Shown here: positions 12,739 through 20,398 of the stretch, piece by piece
How positions within the stretch are numbered: the first letter of the stretch is position 1
How the letters are laid out: each line of letters opens with the position of its first letter
From: a virus
Virus record (IMG/VR): IMGVR_UViG_3300034198_002565
Span: 1-33,645 of that record
Strand: one strand, 5' to 3'
DNA length: 33,645 nt
Position numbers and translations under genes: made by a program
The notes under the pieces: model-generated
What the model was told of the DNA's origin: nothing
The model's database searches: none
Seen by the model: only the letters and a program-made list of their open reading frames with translations

Positions 12739-12990
12739 ATGAATGAAGAATTAATGAAAGACTTTTGGAGTCAGGTCAATGAAATTGAGCAGTTAAGCTG
12801 CAAAATCAATAGCTGTCAGTCTATAATCACCATCTGCGCAGAAAGAGCTTTAGGTGATGACTCTGGCGCATTGTGGGCAGCAGCAGATATTCTTAGCGAT
12901 ATAGAGTCCAAAATGGATGACAGAGTTCACAAGCTATGCGCAATCTATAGACAACTTAAAGAACCAGTTGAAAAGGCTAAAAAGAAATGA
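12739..12990 (+). CDS. Helical hypothetical protein, 83 residues
   Basis: Almost wholly helical, with alternating hydrophobic spacing suggesting a coiled coil or helical hairpin ('NEIEQLSCKINSCQSIITIC' at 14-33; 'ILSDIESKMDDRVHKLCAIY' at 51-70) and a Lys-rich tail. It has four Cys but no zinc pattern. Its stop overlaps the next gene by ATGA. Function unknown. Confidence 0.65.
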   Translation: MNEELMKDFWSQVNEIEQLSCKINSCQSIITICAERALGDDSGALWAAADILSDIESKMDDRVHKLCAIYRQLKEPVEKAKKK

Positions 12991-13088
12991 ATTTAGAGAA
13001 AGACTTTACCCTGTCAGAAGATGAATTAGAAGTAATCAGAGCAGCAATTAGAAAAACAATGGCTGAGTATTTAGCTAACCAGAAATGA
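12987..13088 (+). CDS. 33-residue hypothetical protein
   Basis: Coupled at both ends by ATGA overlaps (12987-12990 and 13085-13088). The peptide is a charged helical segment, 'SEDELEVIRAAIRKTMAEYL' (10-29), with no recognised motif. It may be a small helical partner of a neighbouring product. Evidence for expression is the overlap pattern only. Confidence 0.5.
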   Translation: MNLEKDFTLSEDELEVIRAAIRKTMAEYLANQK

Positions 13089-13294
13089 TTAGATGGTCAG
13101 GAACTATACTGTGTTTGATAGGTATAGCCCTGACTAGTCTCAATATATACCCTTTAAACCTCTTATTTGGGCTTGTAGGCAGTTTTCTGTGGACAGTCCA
13201 AGGCTACCTATACAGGGACAATGCTTTGCTCTTGGTGGAGCTTGTAGCAGTTTTTATTTATCTAGTAGGTATAGTTAGTATATTTATATATTGA
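13085..13294 (+). CDS. Small three-helix membrane protein (DUF6552-like)
   Basis: 69 residues forming three hydrophobic segments: 'GTILCLIGIALTSLNIY' (6-22), 'LLFGLVGSFLWTVQGYLY' (26-43) and 'ALLLVELVAVFIYLVGIVSI' (47-66), separated by short charged turns (YRDN). The pattern, including 'NLLFGLVGS-x-LW', resembles the DUF6552 group of small phage-encoded membrane proteins. It is the last gene of the rightward operon. No clear terminator follows before the convergent late operon ends at 13334. Confidence 0.7.
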   Translation: MIRWSGTILCLIGIALTSLNIYPLNLLFGLVGSFLWTVQGYLYRDNALLLVELVAVFIYLVGIVSIFIY

Positions 13295-13333
13295 TTAAAG
13301 TTTCATGCACTTTTGTATAGAATAAGAAACAAA

Positions 13334-14338
13334 TTACACAGTCCAGATCTTGCCTCGGAAAGTAACCTCACCTTTATCTTCATCCCAGACTTGAATTAAC
13401 TCAGGTGGTAGCAACTTGCCATCAACAAAGGTTAGAACTGCGAATCCACTTCTCCAGTCTTTAGGGTTGTCCTCTGTGTAATCTACAAACTGGTCTCCCA
13501 TTGGATTAGCTAAACAGCCGGTTTGAACACCATAGCGAGTTCCCTTGTAGTCTGTAAATGGTTCTACCTTTAACTGGTGAGTGTGACCTGTGATGATAGA
13601 AGTACCGGCAAAAGTTGTATTGTTCGATCCTGCATAGCGACCACCCTTCCACCTGTGTTTAATCACAGTATCGTCATTAACCCAAAATGACCAACAAGGC
13701 TGCCATAGCGGAAAATGGTCTTTAAGGGTAAATCCTTGGACTCCTTCATAGTGCGGAGCTTGTGCTGCCAAGAAGTTCTCGAATCTAGCATCATGGTTTC
13801 CAAGAGTCCAGATAAGGTTAGACTTGTGGACTGAGGCTTCTTCGATAGCAGTTAGATGCTCTTGGACAGCTTTGAGTTCTTCTAGAACAGAAGGTTTAGA
13901 ATCCCAGCCGATTCTAGGGTGTCGGCTAATAGATGCGCCATCAAAGGCATCACCATTATTAACAATGACTTGAGGCTTGTGGGCTTTAATGAAGGTTAGC
14001 AATGCTCTAAAGGCTGTGCTGTAATCATCTGGATAGAAGTGGGCATCAGAGAAAACAACTACTGTGCCATTCTCAATGACTGTTCCTCTGCGGACAGAGT
14101 GCCTAGTTTCTTCTAACTTTTCTGTTAGTTTTTGCTTGGCATCAGCTTTATTAAAATTAATAGTTTGTTTTAATGGATTGTTTGTGGCTAAGGTTATATT
14201 GTATTTACCTTCTAGGAAGTTTCTGCGCCTCATAATGGCTCGAACATCCACACCAACAGCTTTGCTCATTGCAGTTGGTGATTGAATTTGTTTCCATAGC
14301 TCTATAAATTCTTGATCGGTGCAAGATCGCTGTGTCAT
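13334..14338 (-). CDS. Calcineurin-like metallophosphoesterase with N-terminal helix-turn-helix
   Basis: 334 residues. The N-terminal 1-45 region looks like a small helix-turn-helix ('LWKQIQSPTAMSKAVGVDVR'). From residue 93 a metallophosphoesterase domain has its complete metal site: 'FSDAH' (96-100), 'NNGDAFDG' (127-134), 'LGNHDAR' (179-185), H228 and 'ITGHTH' (249-254). The fold hydrolyses phosphodiesters or phosphomonoesters with two metal ions. Similar phage proteins occur near the end of late operons, and roles in DNA end or nucleotide metabolism are possible. It shares one base (TAATG) with the SprT-like gene. It is the last gene of the late operon in this map. Confidence 0.9.
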   Translation of the reverse strand: MTQRSCTDQEFIELWKQIQSPTAMSKAVGVDVRAIMRRRNFLEGKYNITLATNNPLKQTINFNKADAKQKLTEKLEETRHSVRRGTVIENGTVVVFSDAHFYPDDYSTAFRALLTFIKAHKPQVIVNNGDAFDGASISRHPRIGWDSKPSVLEELKAVQEHLTAIEEASVHKSNLIWTLGNHDARFENFLAAQAPHYEGVQGFTLKDHFPLWQPCWSFWVNDDTVIKHRWKGGRYAGSNNTTFAGTSIITGHTHQLKVEPFTDYKGTRYGVQTGCLANPMGDQFVDYTEDNPKDWRSGFAVLTFVDGKLLPPELIQVWDEDKGEVTFRGKIWTV

Positions 14339-14679
14339 TAAAGTTCCTTGGGGTCGTAACCCAATTGAGTAGCTACTTTGTTTGAAAGTTGATTAAAGAC
14401 TACATCATGCTTATCCCAAGACTTACTGCCCTTCATATATAACCTCATATGGATTAATTCATGGGCAGTCGTACGGACACAATGGTCTAGGAACGATAGT
14501 TTGGCAGATGAGATTCTAATGGTATGTGGTTCTGGTTCATATTCACCATAACAATTTTGGTCATTAGTAACTTCAAAATTAACTTTGGATGATGGGGGAA
14601 GATTCCACCGATTAAAGGGTGGGAGTTGAATTAACATCTCATAAATTGCTTGCACAGTTTGTGGGGTGACTAATTTCAT
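14338..14679 (-). CDS. SprT-like zinc metallopeptidase domain protein
   Basis: 113 residues with 'TTAHELIHMRLYMKG' (70-84) containing HELIH (73-77), the HExxH zinc site, and H91 ('DKHDVVF') fourteen residues after H77, which fits the third ligand of SprT-like zincins. This is shorter than cellular SprT. Phage versions are of uncertain target. It overlaps the metallophosphoesterase gene by one base and follows the endolysin after about 30 nt. A role in virion or host protein cleavage during infection is inference. Confidence 0.78.
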   Translation of the reverse strand: MKLVTPQTVQAIYEMLIQLPPFNRWNLPPSSKVNFEVTNDQNCYGEYEPEPHTIRISSAKLSFLDHCVRTTAHELIHMRLYMKGSKSWDKHDVVFNQLSNKVATQLGYDPKEL

Positions 14680-14710
14680 CTGCCTAGTATCCTAGTTAAT
14701 TATGACAATA

Positions 14711-15187
14711 TCAAGACTCAAACATCTCTTTCTCATGGGTTCTTCTAATAACCAAACCTTTTAAAACCTTGCCACCGGCTTTAGTCCAGACTAGGAATTG
14801 TTCAGCAGCACCCTCATAATCACCCCTATTTACCTTCATTCTTAGGGTAGAGTTCTGTAGATTACCTAGTCCGACATTAAAACTAAAGCTAACCAAGGCA
14901 TCAAATTGACCTTGAGTCATAGGCACTTTAATCAATCTCAATACACCAGCTTCAAACCTAGTAAGGTCTTTTCTAAGTATTTCATCAATCTCATCATTGC
15001 TTAAAACCCTATCCCAGCCTGTAGGTATAGGTAGTTGTTTTCTATCAGCAAATGGAACTTTAGCATGGTTAGGGTCAATGACATGACCAACTCCTATAGT
15101 CCAGAGCAAGGCAGGGCATTGGTAAGCCTTATTTCTAACACCCTCATCTTGCTTGATTTGTTGAATACACTTTTGACTTACTTTCAC
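14711..15187 (-). CDS. Endolysin, GH24 lysozyme (muramidase)
   Basis: 158 residues; cleaves the peptidoglycan glycan chain. The catalytic triad reads E15 ('DEGVR'), eight residues, C24 ('YQCPALL'), five residues, T30 ('WTIGVGH'). This is the E-8aa-(D/C)-5aa-T pattern of T4-type lysozymes, with Cys in place of the usual Asp. 'SFNVGLGNL' (102-110) and 'EKEMF' near the end are family landmarks. No signal peptide or anchor is apparent, so export should depend on the upstream holin, whose gene it overlaps by 4 nt (ATGA). Confidence 0.95.
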   Translation of the reverse strand: MKVSQKCIQQIKQDEGVRNKAYQCPALLWTIGVGHVIDPNHAKVPFADRKQLPIPTGWDRVLSNDEIDEILRKDLTRFEAGVLRLIKVPMTQGQFDALVSFSFNVGLGNLQNSTLRMKVNRGDYEGAAEQFLVWTKAGGKVLKGLVIRRTHEKEMFES

Positions 15188-15687
15188 TTTTTAGACCAGC
15201 CTCTTGAACCAAACCAGTAGCCAATAATAGCGCCAAGCATAGCCATCTCATCTTCGCTAAATATCATATCTGTAGCTTTAAGGAAGTCATCGACATTGGT
15301 AATCAAAGTGCCATGAGTGAACAAATACCAGCCAATACCGATATTAATAATAAACAACTCAGCCACAAACAAATAGGTTACTACTGGTCTTACTGTGGCT
15401 ACAAAGGTAGAAGCCCAAGGAGAAGCTCTCTCTAGGACTTTGGCATCATGGGCATAGGCAGCCTTGGTCATCTCTGCATCAGTCTGCATCATTACTTGGT
15501 CTGTGCGGATTTCTTCTACTTTGGCTTGAGCAATGAACCCTCGCTCCATCATCTGCAATTCTCTGTCAGTCTGCATCTGAGCTAGTTCTAACTCATGCTT
15601 CTTGTCAGACTTGTCTTGAAAGAATCCTAATAGGCTTGGCAGTCCTGATACCAATAGACCGCCTAGTGTTGAAATTAATGAAAACAT
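15184..15687 (-). CDS. Holin, 3TM type (PF11351-like)
   Basis: 167 residues. A hydrophobic N-terminus (1-22), a charged helical stretch (25-95), a long hydrophobic segment 'VTYLFVAELFIINIGIGWYL' (102-121) and a C-terminal 'MLGAIIGYWFGSRGW' (149-163) fit the holin_3TM family. 'ERASPWASTFVATVRPVVTY' (86-105) is the family signature. It overlaps the endolysin start by ATGA, the normal lysis pairing. It forms inner-membrane holes that release or trigger the endolysin. Confidence 0.85.
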   Translation of the reverse strand: MFSLISTLGGLLVSGLPSLLGFFQDKSDKKHELELAQMQTDRELQMMERGFIAQAKVEEIRTDQVMMQTDAEMTKAAYAHDAKVLERASPWASTFVATVRPVVTYLFVAELFIINIGIGWYLFTHGTLITNVDDFLKATDMIFSEDEMAMLGAIIGYWFGSRGWSKK

Positions 15688-15695
15688 ACCTACTC

Positions 15696-16118
15696 CTAGT
15701 TATTTGATAATGGGTTATCTAAGGCTCGCTTAATCTTGTTATCTGTTTCTTTGCGCATTTCTCTAAGGTCTTTATCTACTTCTCTAGATAACTGCTTGCC
15801 ATCTCTCTCAACTTGCTCAACTACCTTCTCAAGTCTGCGGACATCATTCTTAATGTCATTCTTGATGTCTCTAGTGTAGTCATTGACCTTGGCTGAAGAT
15901 TCTTCGAGTAGGGCTATTTTCTTGTCATAGTTAGTAAAGTCTGGGCTGACATAGTTTTGTATCGCAGAGCGCATACTCATATAGTCGTTATAGAACTCGA
16001 AAGCTCCCCAGAAAGCACCACCGACCACAGGAGCGATAGTTATAACCATTATCATTAGCTTATTAGTTAGTTTAAAACTAAAGCCAGCAACACTAATCTC
16101 TTTTTCTATATTGTCCAT
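15696..16118 (-). CDS. Membrane-anchored coiled-coil protein in the lysis region
   Basis: 140 residues: short N-terminus, one transmembrane segment (about 22-43, 'MIMVITIAPVVGGAFWG'), then a long Lys/Glu/Asp heptad-like coiled coil (about 70-135, 'DYTRDIKNDIKNDVRRLEK', 'LSREVDKDLREMRKET'). The N-in, C-out, coiled-coil shape is reminiscent of an i-spanin, which would join the two membranes at lysis, but no o-spanin lipoprotein was found. A related holin or tail-anchoring protein is the alternative. Its start overlaps the secreted protein gene by 26 nt. Confidence 0.6.
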   Translation of the reverse strand: MDNIEKEISVAGFSFKLTNKLMIMVITIAPVVGGAFWGAFEFYNDYMSMRSAIQNYVSPDFTNYDKKIALLEESSAKVNDYTRDIKNDIKNDVRRLEKVVEQVERDGKQLSREVDKDLREMRKETDNKIKRALDNPLSNN

Positions 16119-17286
16119 CTACCATTTCCTCATGCTTAATTTGACTGTTTTTTGTTAAAAAGTAAAAAGCCTTGCCATTGTCCTGTATAGGTTTCTTGAC
16201 AATCTGTAGGTACAACAAATCCACAATCTGAGGCGATTGAGGAATTGGTCTATCTACAACTACTGCTACAGCTTCTGGTGCTTTTGCTTTAATGGGTGCT
16301 TTTGGGTGTGTTTTTGGTTGTTCTTTTTTATCTTCCTTTTTTTCCTCTTTCTTCTCGGTCTGACTAGTTAGCTGACTAGTTACCTGACTAGGGGTATTCT
16401 GTCGAGCAATAACACTAGTAGGACTAGTTTGGCTTGTAGAGGAAGGAGCTGCGATAGCTTGGTTTACTACAGGATCTGCCACCAATTGCTGTTCTACTGT
16501 AACTGTTGTAGGTGCGCTAGGTGTAACAATATTGGCTAAAGCATAGGCTTGTGCATACCCATCACAATCTCTATTAAAGAGTGCATTAATACTGCATTGG
16601 TTATTAAAGTAGGCTTGCTGATAATTAGGGCATTGTGCGCTATACAACTGCGATATAGAGCATTGTTGAGCTAGGTAGGCTTCTTGGTATCCTAAACAGC
16701 TAGAACTGTGTAAAGGATTAAGCAGACATGGATCACCAGTAGAGCCTGTTATATAGCTAAAAGGTGTGTTTGTAGAGTACCCAGCTCCATGATAATACTG
16801 AGTGTATTCACCGACATCCCCTGTCATACCCATTGTGATAGTTCTATTAGGGCTGATATTCACCTTTTCATAGTGCATACCAATAAAGCCACTAGGTTTA
16901 ATCTCTACACCAAAGGTATTTAGATTCTGTGGAACTCCATACTCGGAGATATTTTCCCAGACATATCGCTGATATTGTGGTGTGCCTTCAGTTAAGAACC
17001 GACCTGAGTAGTTAAGCAAGTCAGTCTGCAAAGGCATAATGGCAAAGCTAAATGGAGTGCCATTGTTAGTTCTTAAGTCAAATCCTGAACAACACCAACT
17101 ATTTGTCGGATTGAGAAAGCCAACAACACCATTGCTGAACATATAAGATTCAGTAAAGACCCTACCATAGTAAGGAAAACTAAACTGGAGTGGAACTCTG
17201 ACATATCCATCATCACTAATTCTATGCTCCGTTACCTGTGCCTGTGCTATGCCAATACAGGCTAGAAAGGCTACTAGCCACTTCAT
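16093..17286 (-). CDS. Secreted protein with NIDO-like domain and three 22-residue Cys repeats
   Basis: 397 residues with a signal peptide (1-16, cleavage near AQA-Q). Residues 20-180 read like a beta-sandwich with 'PLQFSFPYYGRVF' (32-44) and 'MFSNGVVGF' (49-57), recalling NIDO-type domains. Residues 187-249 hold a repeat of exact 22-residue period: C187, C197, C209, C219, C231 and C241, with 'GYQEAY', 'NYQQAY' and 'GYAQAY' between. The rest is Ser/Thr-rich, then Lys/Glu-rich (EKKEEKKEDKKEQ). The product probably crosses the inner membrane and may bind or alter the cell surface. No function is known. Confidence 0.75.
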   Translation of the reverse strand: MKWLVAFLACIGIAQAQVTEHRISDDGYVRVPLQFSFPYYGRVFTESYMFSNGVVGFLNPTNSWCCSGFDLRTNNGTPFSFAIMPLQTDLLNYSGRFLTEGTPQYQRYVWENISEYGVPQNLNTFGVEIKPSGFIGMHYEKVNISPNRTITMGMTGDVGEYTQYYHGAGYSTNTPFSYITGSTGDPCLLNPLHSSSCLGYQEAYLAQQCSISQLYSAQCPNYQQAYFNNQCSINALFNRDCDGYAQAYALANIVTPSAPTTVTVEQQLVADPVVNQAIAAPSSTSQTSPTSVIARQNTPSQVTSQLTSQTEKKEEKKEDKKEQPKTHPKAPIKAKAPEAVAVVVDRPIPQSPQIVDLLYLQIVKKPIQDNGKAFYFLTKNSQIKHEEMVDGQYRKRD

Positions 17287-17735
17287 TTAATCTTTGGTCG
17301 GTCTGGAATCATCTTAGGGTTAGCAAGCCAGTAATCTTTAGCCTGAACCCCTACCATTCCCTCTACAGGACAATAAGTACCGGCATCCCACATACCCCAC
17401 CAGATAGCAGAGTCTTGGCACATCACCGATACAGCAGCAGTTTTCATCTGCATTAAAAACAATGATTCAGCTTTGACAATCATCTCGCAGTTAGAGTCCT
17501 TCACAGTAGCTCCAAAAGAAATACCAAGGATCTGAGTCTGAGTTGCTCCTGAGATACCAGTAGAGCAGTTCTTATTGTTAATTGTGGTGATGTTAGGAGA
17601 GATAGCAGAAGGTGGTGGAGACTTAACTGTAGTCTCAGACCTACTTGTAGAGTCAGTAATAATAGGGTCAGCTAAAGCAATGGCAGATATACCACCTAGA
17701 GCCATACCCATTACAAAATAAAGAAATAGTCTCAT
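17283..17735 (-). CDS. Secreted or periplasmic protein of unknown function, 150 residues
   Basis: N-terminal signal peptide (1-22, cleavage near ALA-D, hydrophobic 'FVMGMALGGISAIAL'). The mature part is Ser/Thr-rich with C57, C83, C105 and C121, possibly two disulfides, and 'GATQTQILGISFGATV' (63-78). Proteins with this middle segment are seen in aquatic phage genomes beside lysis or tail genes. It is coupled by ATGA to the Cys-repeat protein downstream and to the membrane protein upstream, so the trio is likely one module exported at late times. Confidence 0.65.
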   Translation of the reverse strand: MRLFLYFVMGMALGGISAIALADPIITDSTSRSETTVKSPPPSAISPNITTINNKNCSTGISGATQTQILGISFGATVKDSNCEMIVKAESLFLMQMKTAAVSVMCQDSAIWWGMWDAGTYCPVEGMVGVQAKDYWLANPKMIPDRPKIK

Positions 17736-17920
17736 TTGAGATGACCATTACCAGCTAACCAAGTAACAAGAGCAAGAACACCTATACCAATAATATAAAA
17801 GGCTTTCTTTACTACACCTTTGCCAACTGAAATATATACATTGTCAATAACCTTCTCGGTTACTCTTTCAACAATAAGCTCAATCTGCTCATCAGTTAAA
17901 GGAAGGTGATTTTCGCTCAT
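17732..17920 (-). CDS. Small C-tail membrane protein, 62 residues
   Basis: The first 30 residues are acidic and helical ('LPLTDEQIELIVERVTEKVI' 6-25), followed by a short basic patch and one hydrophobic segment (40-57, 'AFYIIGIGVLALVTWLAG'). It may be a one-pass membrane anchor for another protein. It overlaps the following secreted protein gene by ATGA. The 42-nt gap upstream is A/T-rich with several TTAA motifs and no convincing promoter. Function unknown. Confidence 0.65.
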   Translation of the reverse strand: MSENHLPLTDEQIELIVERVTEKVIDNVYISVGKGVVKKAFYIIGIGVLALVTWLAGNGHLK

Positions 17921-17962
17921 TTATAGCTCCACTATAGATAGGTTAAGTAGTTAAAGGGTTAA

Positions 17963-18763
17963 TTAATAGCCTATAGCAATCCACCGATAACTATCAATTG
18001 CACTATCACCATCAGTATTTCTAACTGTAAAACTTGATAAACCACTAATACCAACAAAAGGAAGACTCATTTCTTCATTAGCTCCTGTAAAATCTTGTAC
18101 AGCAATATTTGCATAAACAAAACCTGATGTAAAAGCTATAGGTAATGTAATAGTTACTGTAGTATTGGCTGCTACACCACTAGTCAGTCCCCATTGAATC
18201 AATAAGCCACTAGGTAATTTCTGATAACCATTAGCAGTAAGAGATTTATCAAATCCAGCTATAGTGCCAATAGCAGCAGAAGTCCATGATGTTCCATCTG
18301 AAATTAAGACATTATCATCTGTGCTTGGAGCTACACTATTAATGCCACTTGTACCATTACCCACTAAAACAGCATTAGCTGTGAGTGTTGAGCGACCTGT
18401 TCCACCATCAGCCACAGCTAAATCTGTAATACCTGTGATTGTTCCACCAGTAATATCTACAGCAGTCTTATTTTGATTAGCCATATTACCTAAAGCAGAA
18501 CCATTGACTGTAGAACTAAACACTACAGCACCAGTAAAAGTAGTAGCTCCAGTATGTACAGTAGTTCCTGTTACTGCAAGGTTTCCACCTACAGTAAAGT
18601 TATCTCCAGATGCACCTGTTTGTTGCTCTTTCAAATCAGACATTAGCTGACGAATAGCATTATTGATACCGCTAGGCGCACAGCCTTCAGCAATATTAAT
18701 ACTGTTAATGTCAGTATTGTTAGATGGGTCTACATCAAATTCACTAATCTTTGTCTTTGGCAT
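17963..18763 (-). CDS. Tail fibre protein with gp53-like C-terminal domain
   Basis: 266 residues. N-terminal 'PKTKISEFDVDPSNNTDINS' (2-21) and 'NIAEGCAPSGINNAIRQLMS' (23-42) is a common fibre attachment start. Residues 55-150 are Gly/Thr/Val-rich repetitive beta structure ending in an 'ADGGTGRSTLTANAVLVGNG'-type collar. The C-terminal part starting 'NGYQKLPSGLLIQWG' (179-193) matches the putative tail fibre gp53-like C-terminal fold that binds host receptors. It follows the larger virion proteins and precedes the secreted module. Confidence 0.85.
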   Translation of the reverse strand: MPKTKISEFDVDPSNNTDINSINIAEGCAPSGINNAIRQLMSDLKEQQTGASGDNFTVGGNLAVTGTTVHTGATTFTGAVVFSSTVNGSALGNMANQNKTAVDITGGTITGITDLAVADGGTGRSTLTANAVLVGNGTSGINSVAPSTDDNVLISDGTSWTSAAIGTIAGFDKSLTANGYQKLPSGLLIQWGLTSGVAANTTVTITLPIAFTSGFVYANIAVQDFTGANEEMSLPFVGISGLSSFTVRNTDGDSAIDSYRWIAIGY

Positions 18764-18771
18764 TTTGCTTC

Positions 18772-20397
18772 CTATTTAAGCTGATTTAATTCTTCTTCAA
18801 TAATCTGTGGTGACAGCAAGCCTCTTATAGCAGTTTGTGGCACTAAACCTGTTCTTGATTGAATTACATTCGGAGTTCTTCCAAGAGCAACTAAATCTTG
18901 AATGTCTCTCATATTCTGTAAGCCCATTCGAGTAGCAGCATATCTTCCAGCTCCACCAATTACAGGAAGAACAGCAGCACCAGTTGCACCACCAGCAAGA
19001 TAACCAAGACCGACTGCACCACCACCAGCAATAACACTAGTAGGAGCTAACTTACCAACATATCTTAAGAAGTTCTGTAAGTTTCCACCTTTGGCAGCAG
19101 CAATGATTGCATCTTTTTCAGTTTGATTAAATCCAGCAAGCCTTTTTTTATTTTTAGCTAATGACTTAAGTTCTTGTCTTAAAGCATTTTCTAAACCTGA
19201 TTGAGTGTAATTAGCACCAGCAGTAATCTCTGCTCTTTCTATTAAGTCAGCAATGGTGTCTGATTTGATACTCTTAGAATAAAGGCTTCTTGCTTCCTTT
19301 AAGCTATTAATAGCATCTTTACTAGCTACTTTTGGAGACATAGCATCTTCAACTTCTATGACACCATACTTACCTAAGTCTACTGATTTCTTAGGAACAG
19401 CCAAATCTTTATCTGATAAGTTGGCAATATAGTTATCAAACTCATCTAATAACTTATAAGCAACTCTTTGTTGATCTGGATTGTCAAAAGTCTTTGTAGG
19501 CGCTCTAACAATTCTTCTTAGAGTATCTAATTCTTGCAATGTCTTAGGAGCTTGACCTTCTTCTGCTAGTCTATTTAAAACTATATTCACTTGAGGGTGT
19601 AAATCAGGATCAAATCCAGCTTCTTTTACAGCATTGGTAAATGTTGGATAGGTATCTTTTAAAGACTGAGGGCTGATAACTACACCTGCTTTATTTGCTC
19701 TATCGTAAGCCTGTGTAGCCTGTATCTTCAATTGCTCTGCAGTAGGAATTACCTCTGTTTTTCTTGGTCTAACACCACCTGCTGCGCCTGTAGTAGTACC
19801 AGCAATCATACCAGCAATAGGACTTCCTGTAGCTTCTGTAACTGATTGAGCTACCATTGATGCAGGAGCAGATATAGCAGTTTGTCTAACAGGAGCTTGA
19901 GCCATCTGAGCAGCGACATTTCTAGTTACAGCAGATGCTCCTTCTTTAGCCAATTGAGTTAATGCAGGTAATTGAGTTCCTGCGCCTGATAATCCTGCTC
20001 CACCAGCCTCAATAACTCTTTCTGTTGTTGAAGTAGGTTCTGCGCCTAAACCAATATTTTCCATGCCTTTAGAAACCATGCTAGATACCATTGGTAATTG
20101 CATAGGTTTTGCAGTTTGCTCTCTACCCATTAATCCACGGATATAGTTTTCTACTGCTGTATTACCTTTAGACAATTCATTAACAATAGTATTAAGAGCA
20201 TCGCCAATAGGAACTGCCATTGAGCCAACTAAAGATCCTGCTGGACCAGCTACAGAGCCTATAGTAGCTCCTGCAATTGTAGGAGCAGCACCTCTAGATA
20301 ATAGCTCACCAACTCTACCTGTTGTTAATGGCTTTGTATCAAATTGGTCAAATGGATTTGCACCTGTTTGCTCAAGTTGGTCAAAAGGATTTGCCAT
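18772..20397 (-). CDS. Putative internal virion (ejection) protein, 541 residues
   Basis: Starts with a repeated 'NPFDQ' motif (MANPFDQLEQTGANPFDQFD, 1-20). Residues 25-75 are Ala/Gly-rich and hydrophobic ('GAAPTIAGATIGSVAGPAGS'), residues 160-205 are Ala-rich, and a helical, charged segment spans about 225-425. The C-terminal region has a further Gly/Ala-rich hydrophobic stretch (about 450-485). This pattern resembles the large injected proteins of podovirus-like phages, which form a trans-envelope channel. The call is from composition and position beside other structural genes; no catalytic motif is visible. Confidence 0.55.
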   Translation of the reverse strand: MANPFDQLEQTGANPFDQFDTKPLTTGRVGELLSRGAAPTIAGATIGSVAGPAGSLVGSMAVPIGDALNTIVNELSKGNTAVENYIRGLMGREQTAKPMQLPMVSSMVSKGMENIGLGAEPTSTTERVIEAGGAGLSGAGTQLPALTQLAKEGASAVTRNVAAQMAQAPVRQTAISAPASMVAQSVTEATGSPIAGMIAGTTTGAAGGVRPRKTEVIPTAEQLKIQATQAYDRANKAGVVISPQSLKDTYPTFTNAVKEAGFDPDLHPQVNIVLNRLAEEGQAPKTLQELDTLRRIVRAPTKTFDNPDQQRVAYKLLDEFDNYIANLSDKDLAVPKKSVDLGKYGVIEVEDAMSPKVASKDAINSLKEARSLYSKSIKSDTIADLIERAEITAGANYTQSGLENALRQELKSLAKNKKRLAGFNQTEKDAIIAAAKGGNLQNFLRYVGKLAPTSVIAGGGAVGLGYLAGGATGAAVLPVIGGAGRYAATRMGLQNMRDIQDLVALGRTPNVIQSRTGLVPQTAIRGLLSPQIIEEELNQLK

Positions 20398-20398
20398 A

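Noticed and set aside
13295-13333. Bidirectional terminator between the convergent operons
   Set aside because: Only a weak GTTTC/GAAAC pairing over a long loop and no T-run was seen.
17921-17962. T7-like phage promoter near ACTATAGATAGG
   Set aside because: Only part of the core matches, there is no second copy elsewhere and no phage RNA polymerase gene.
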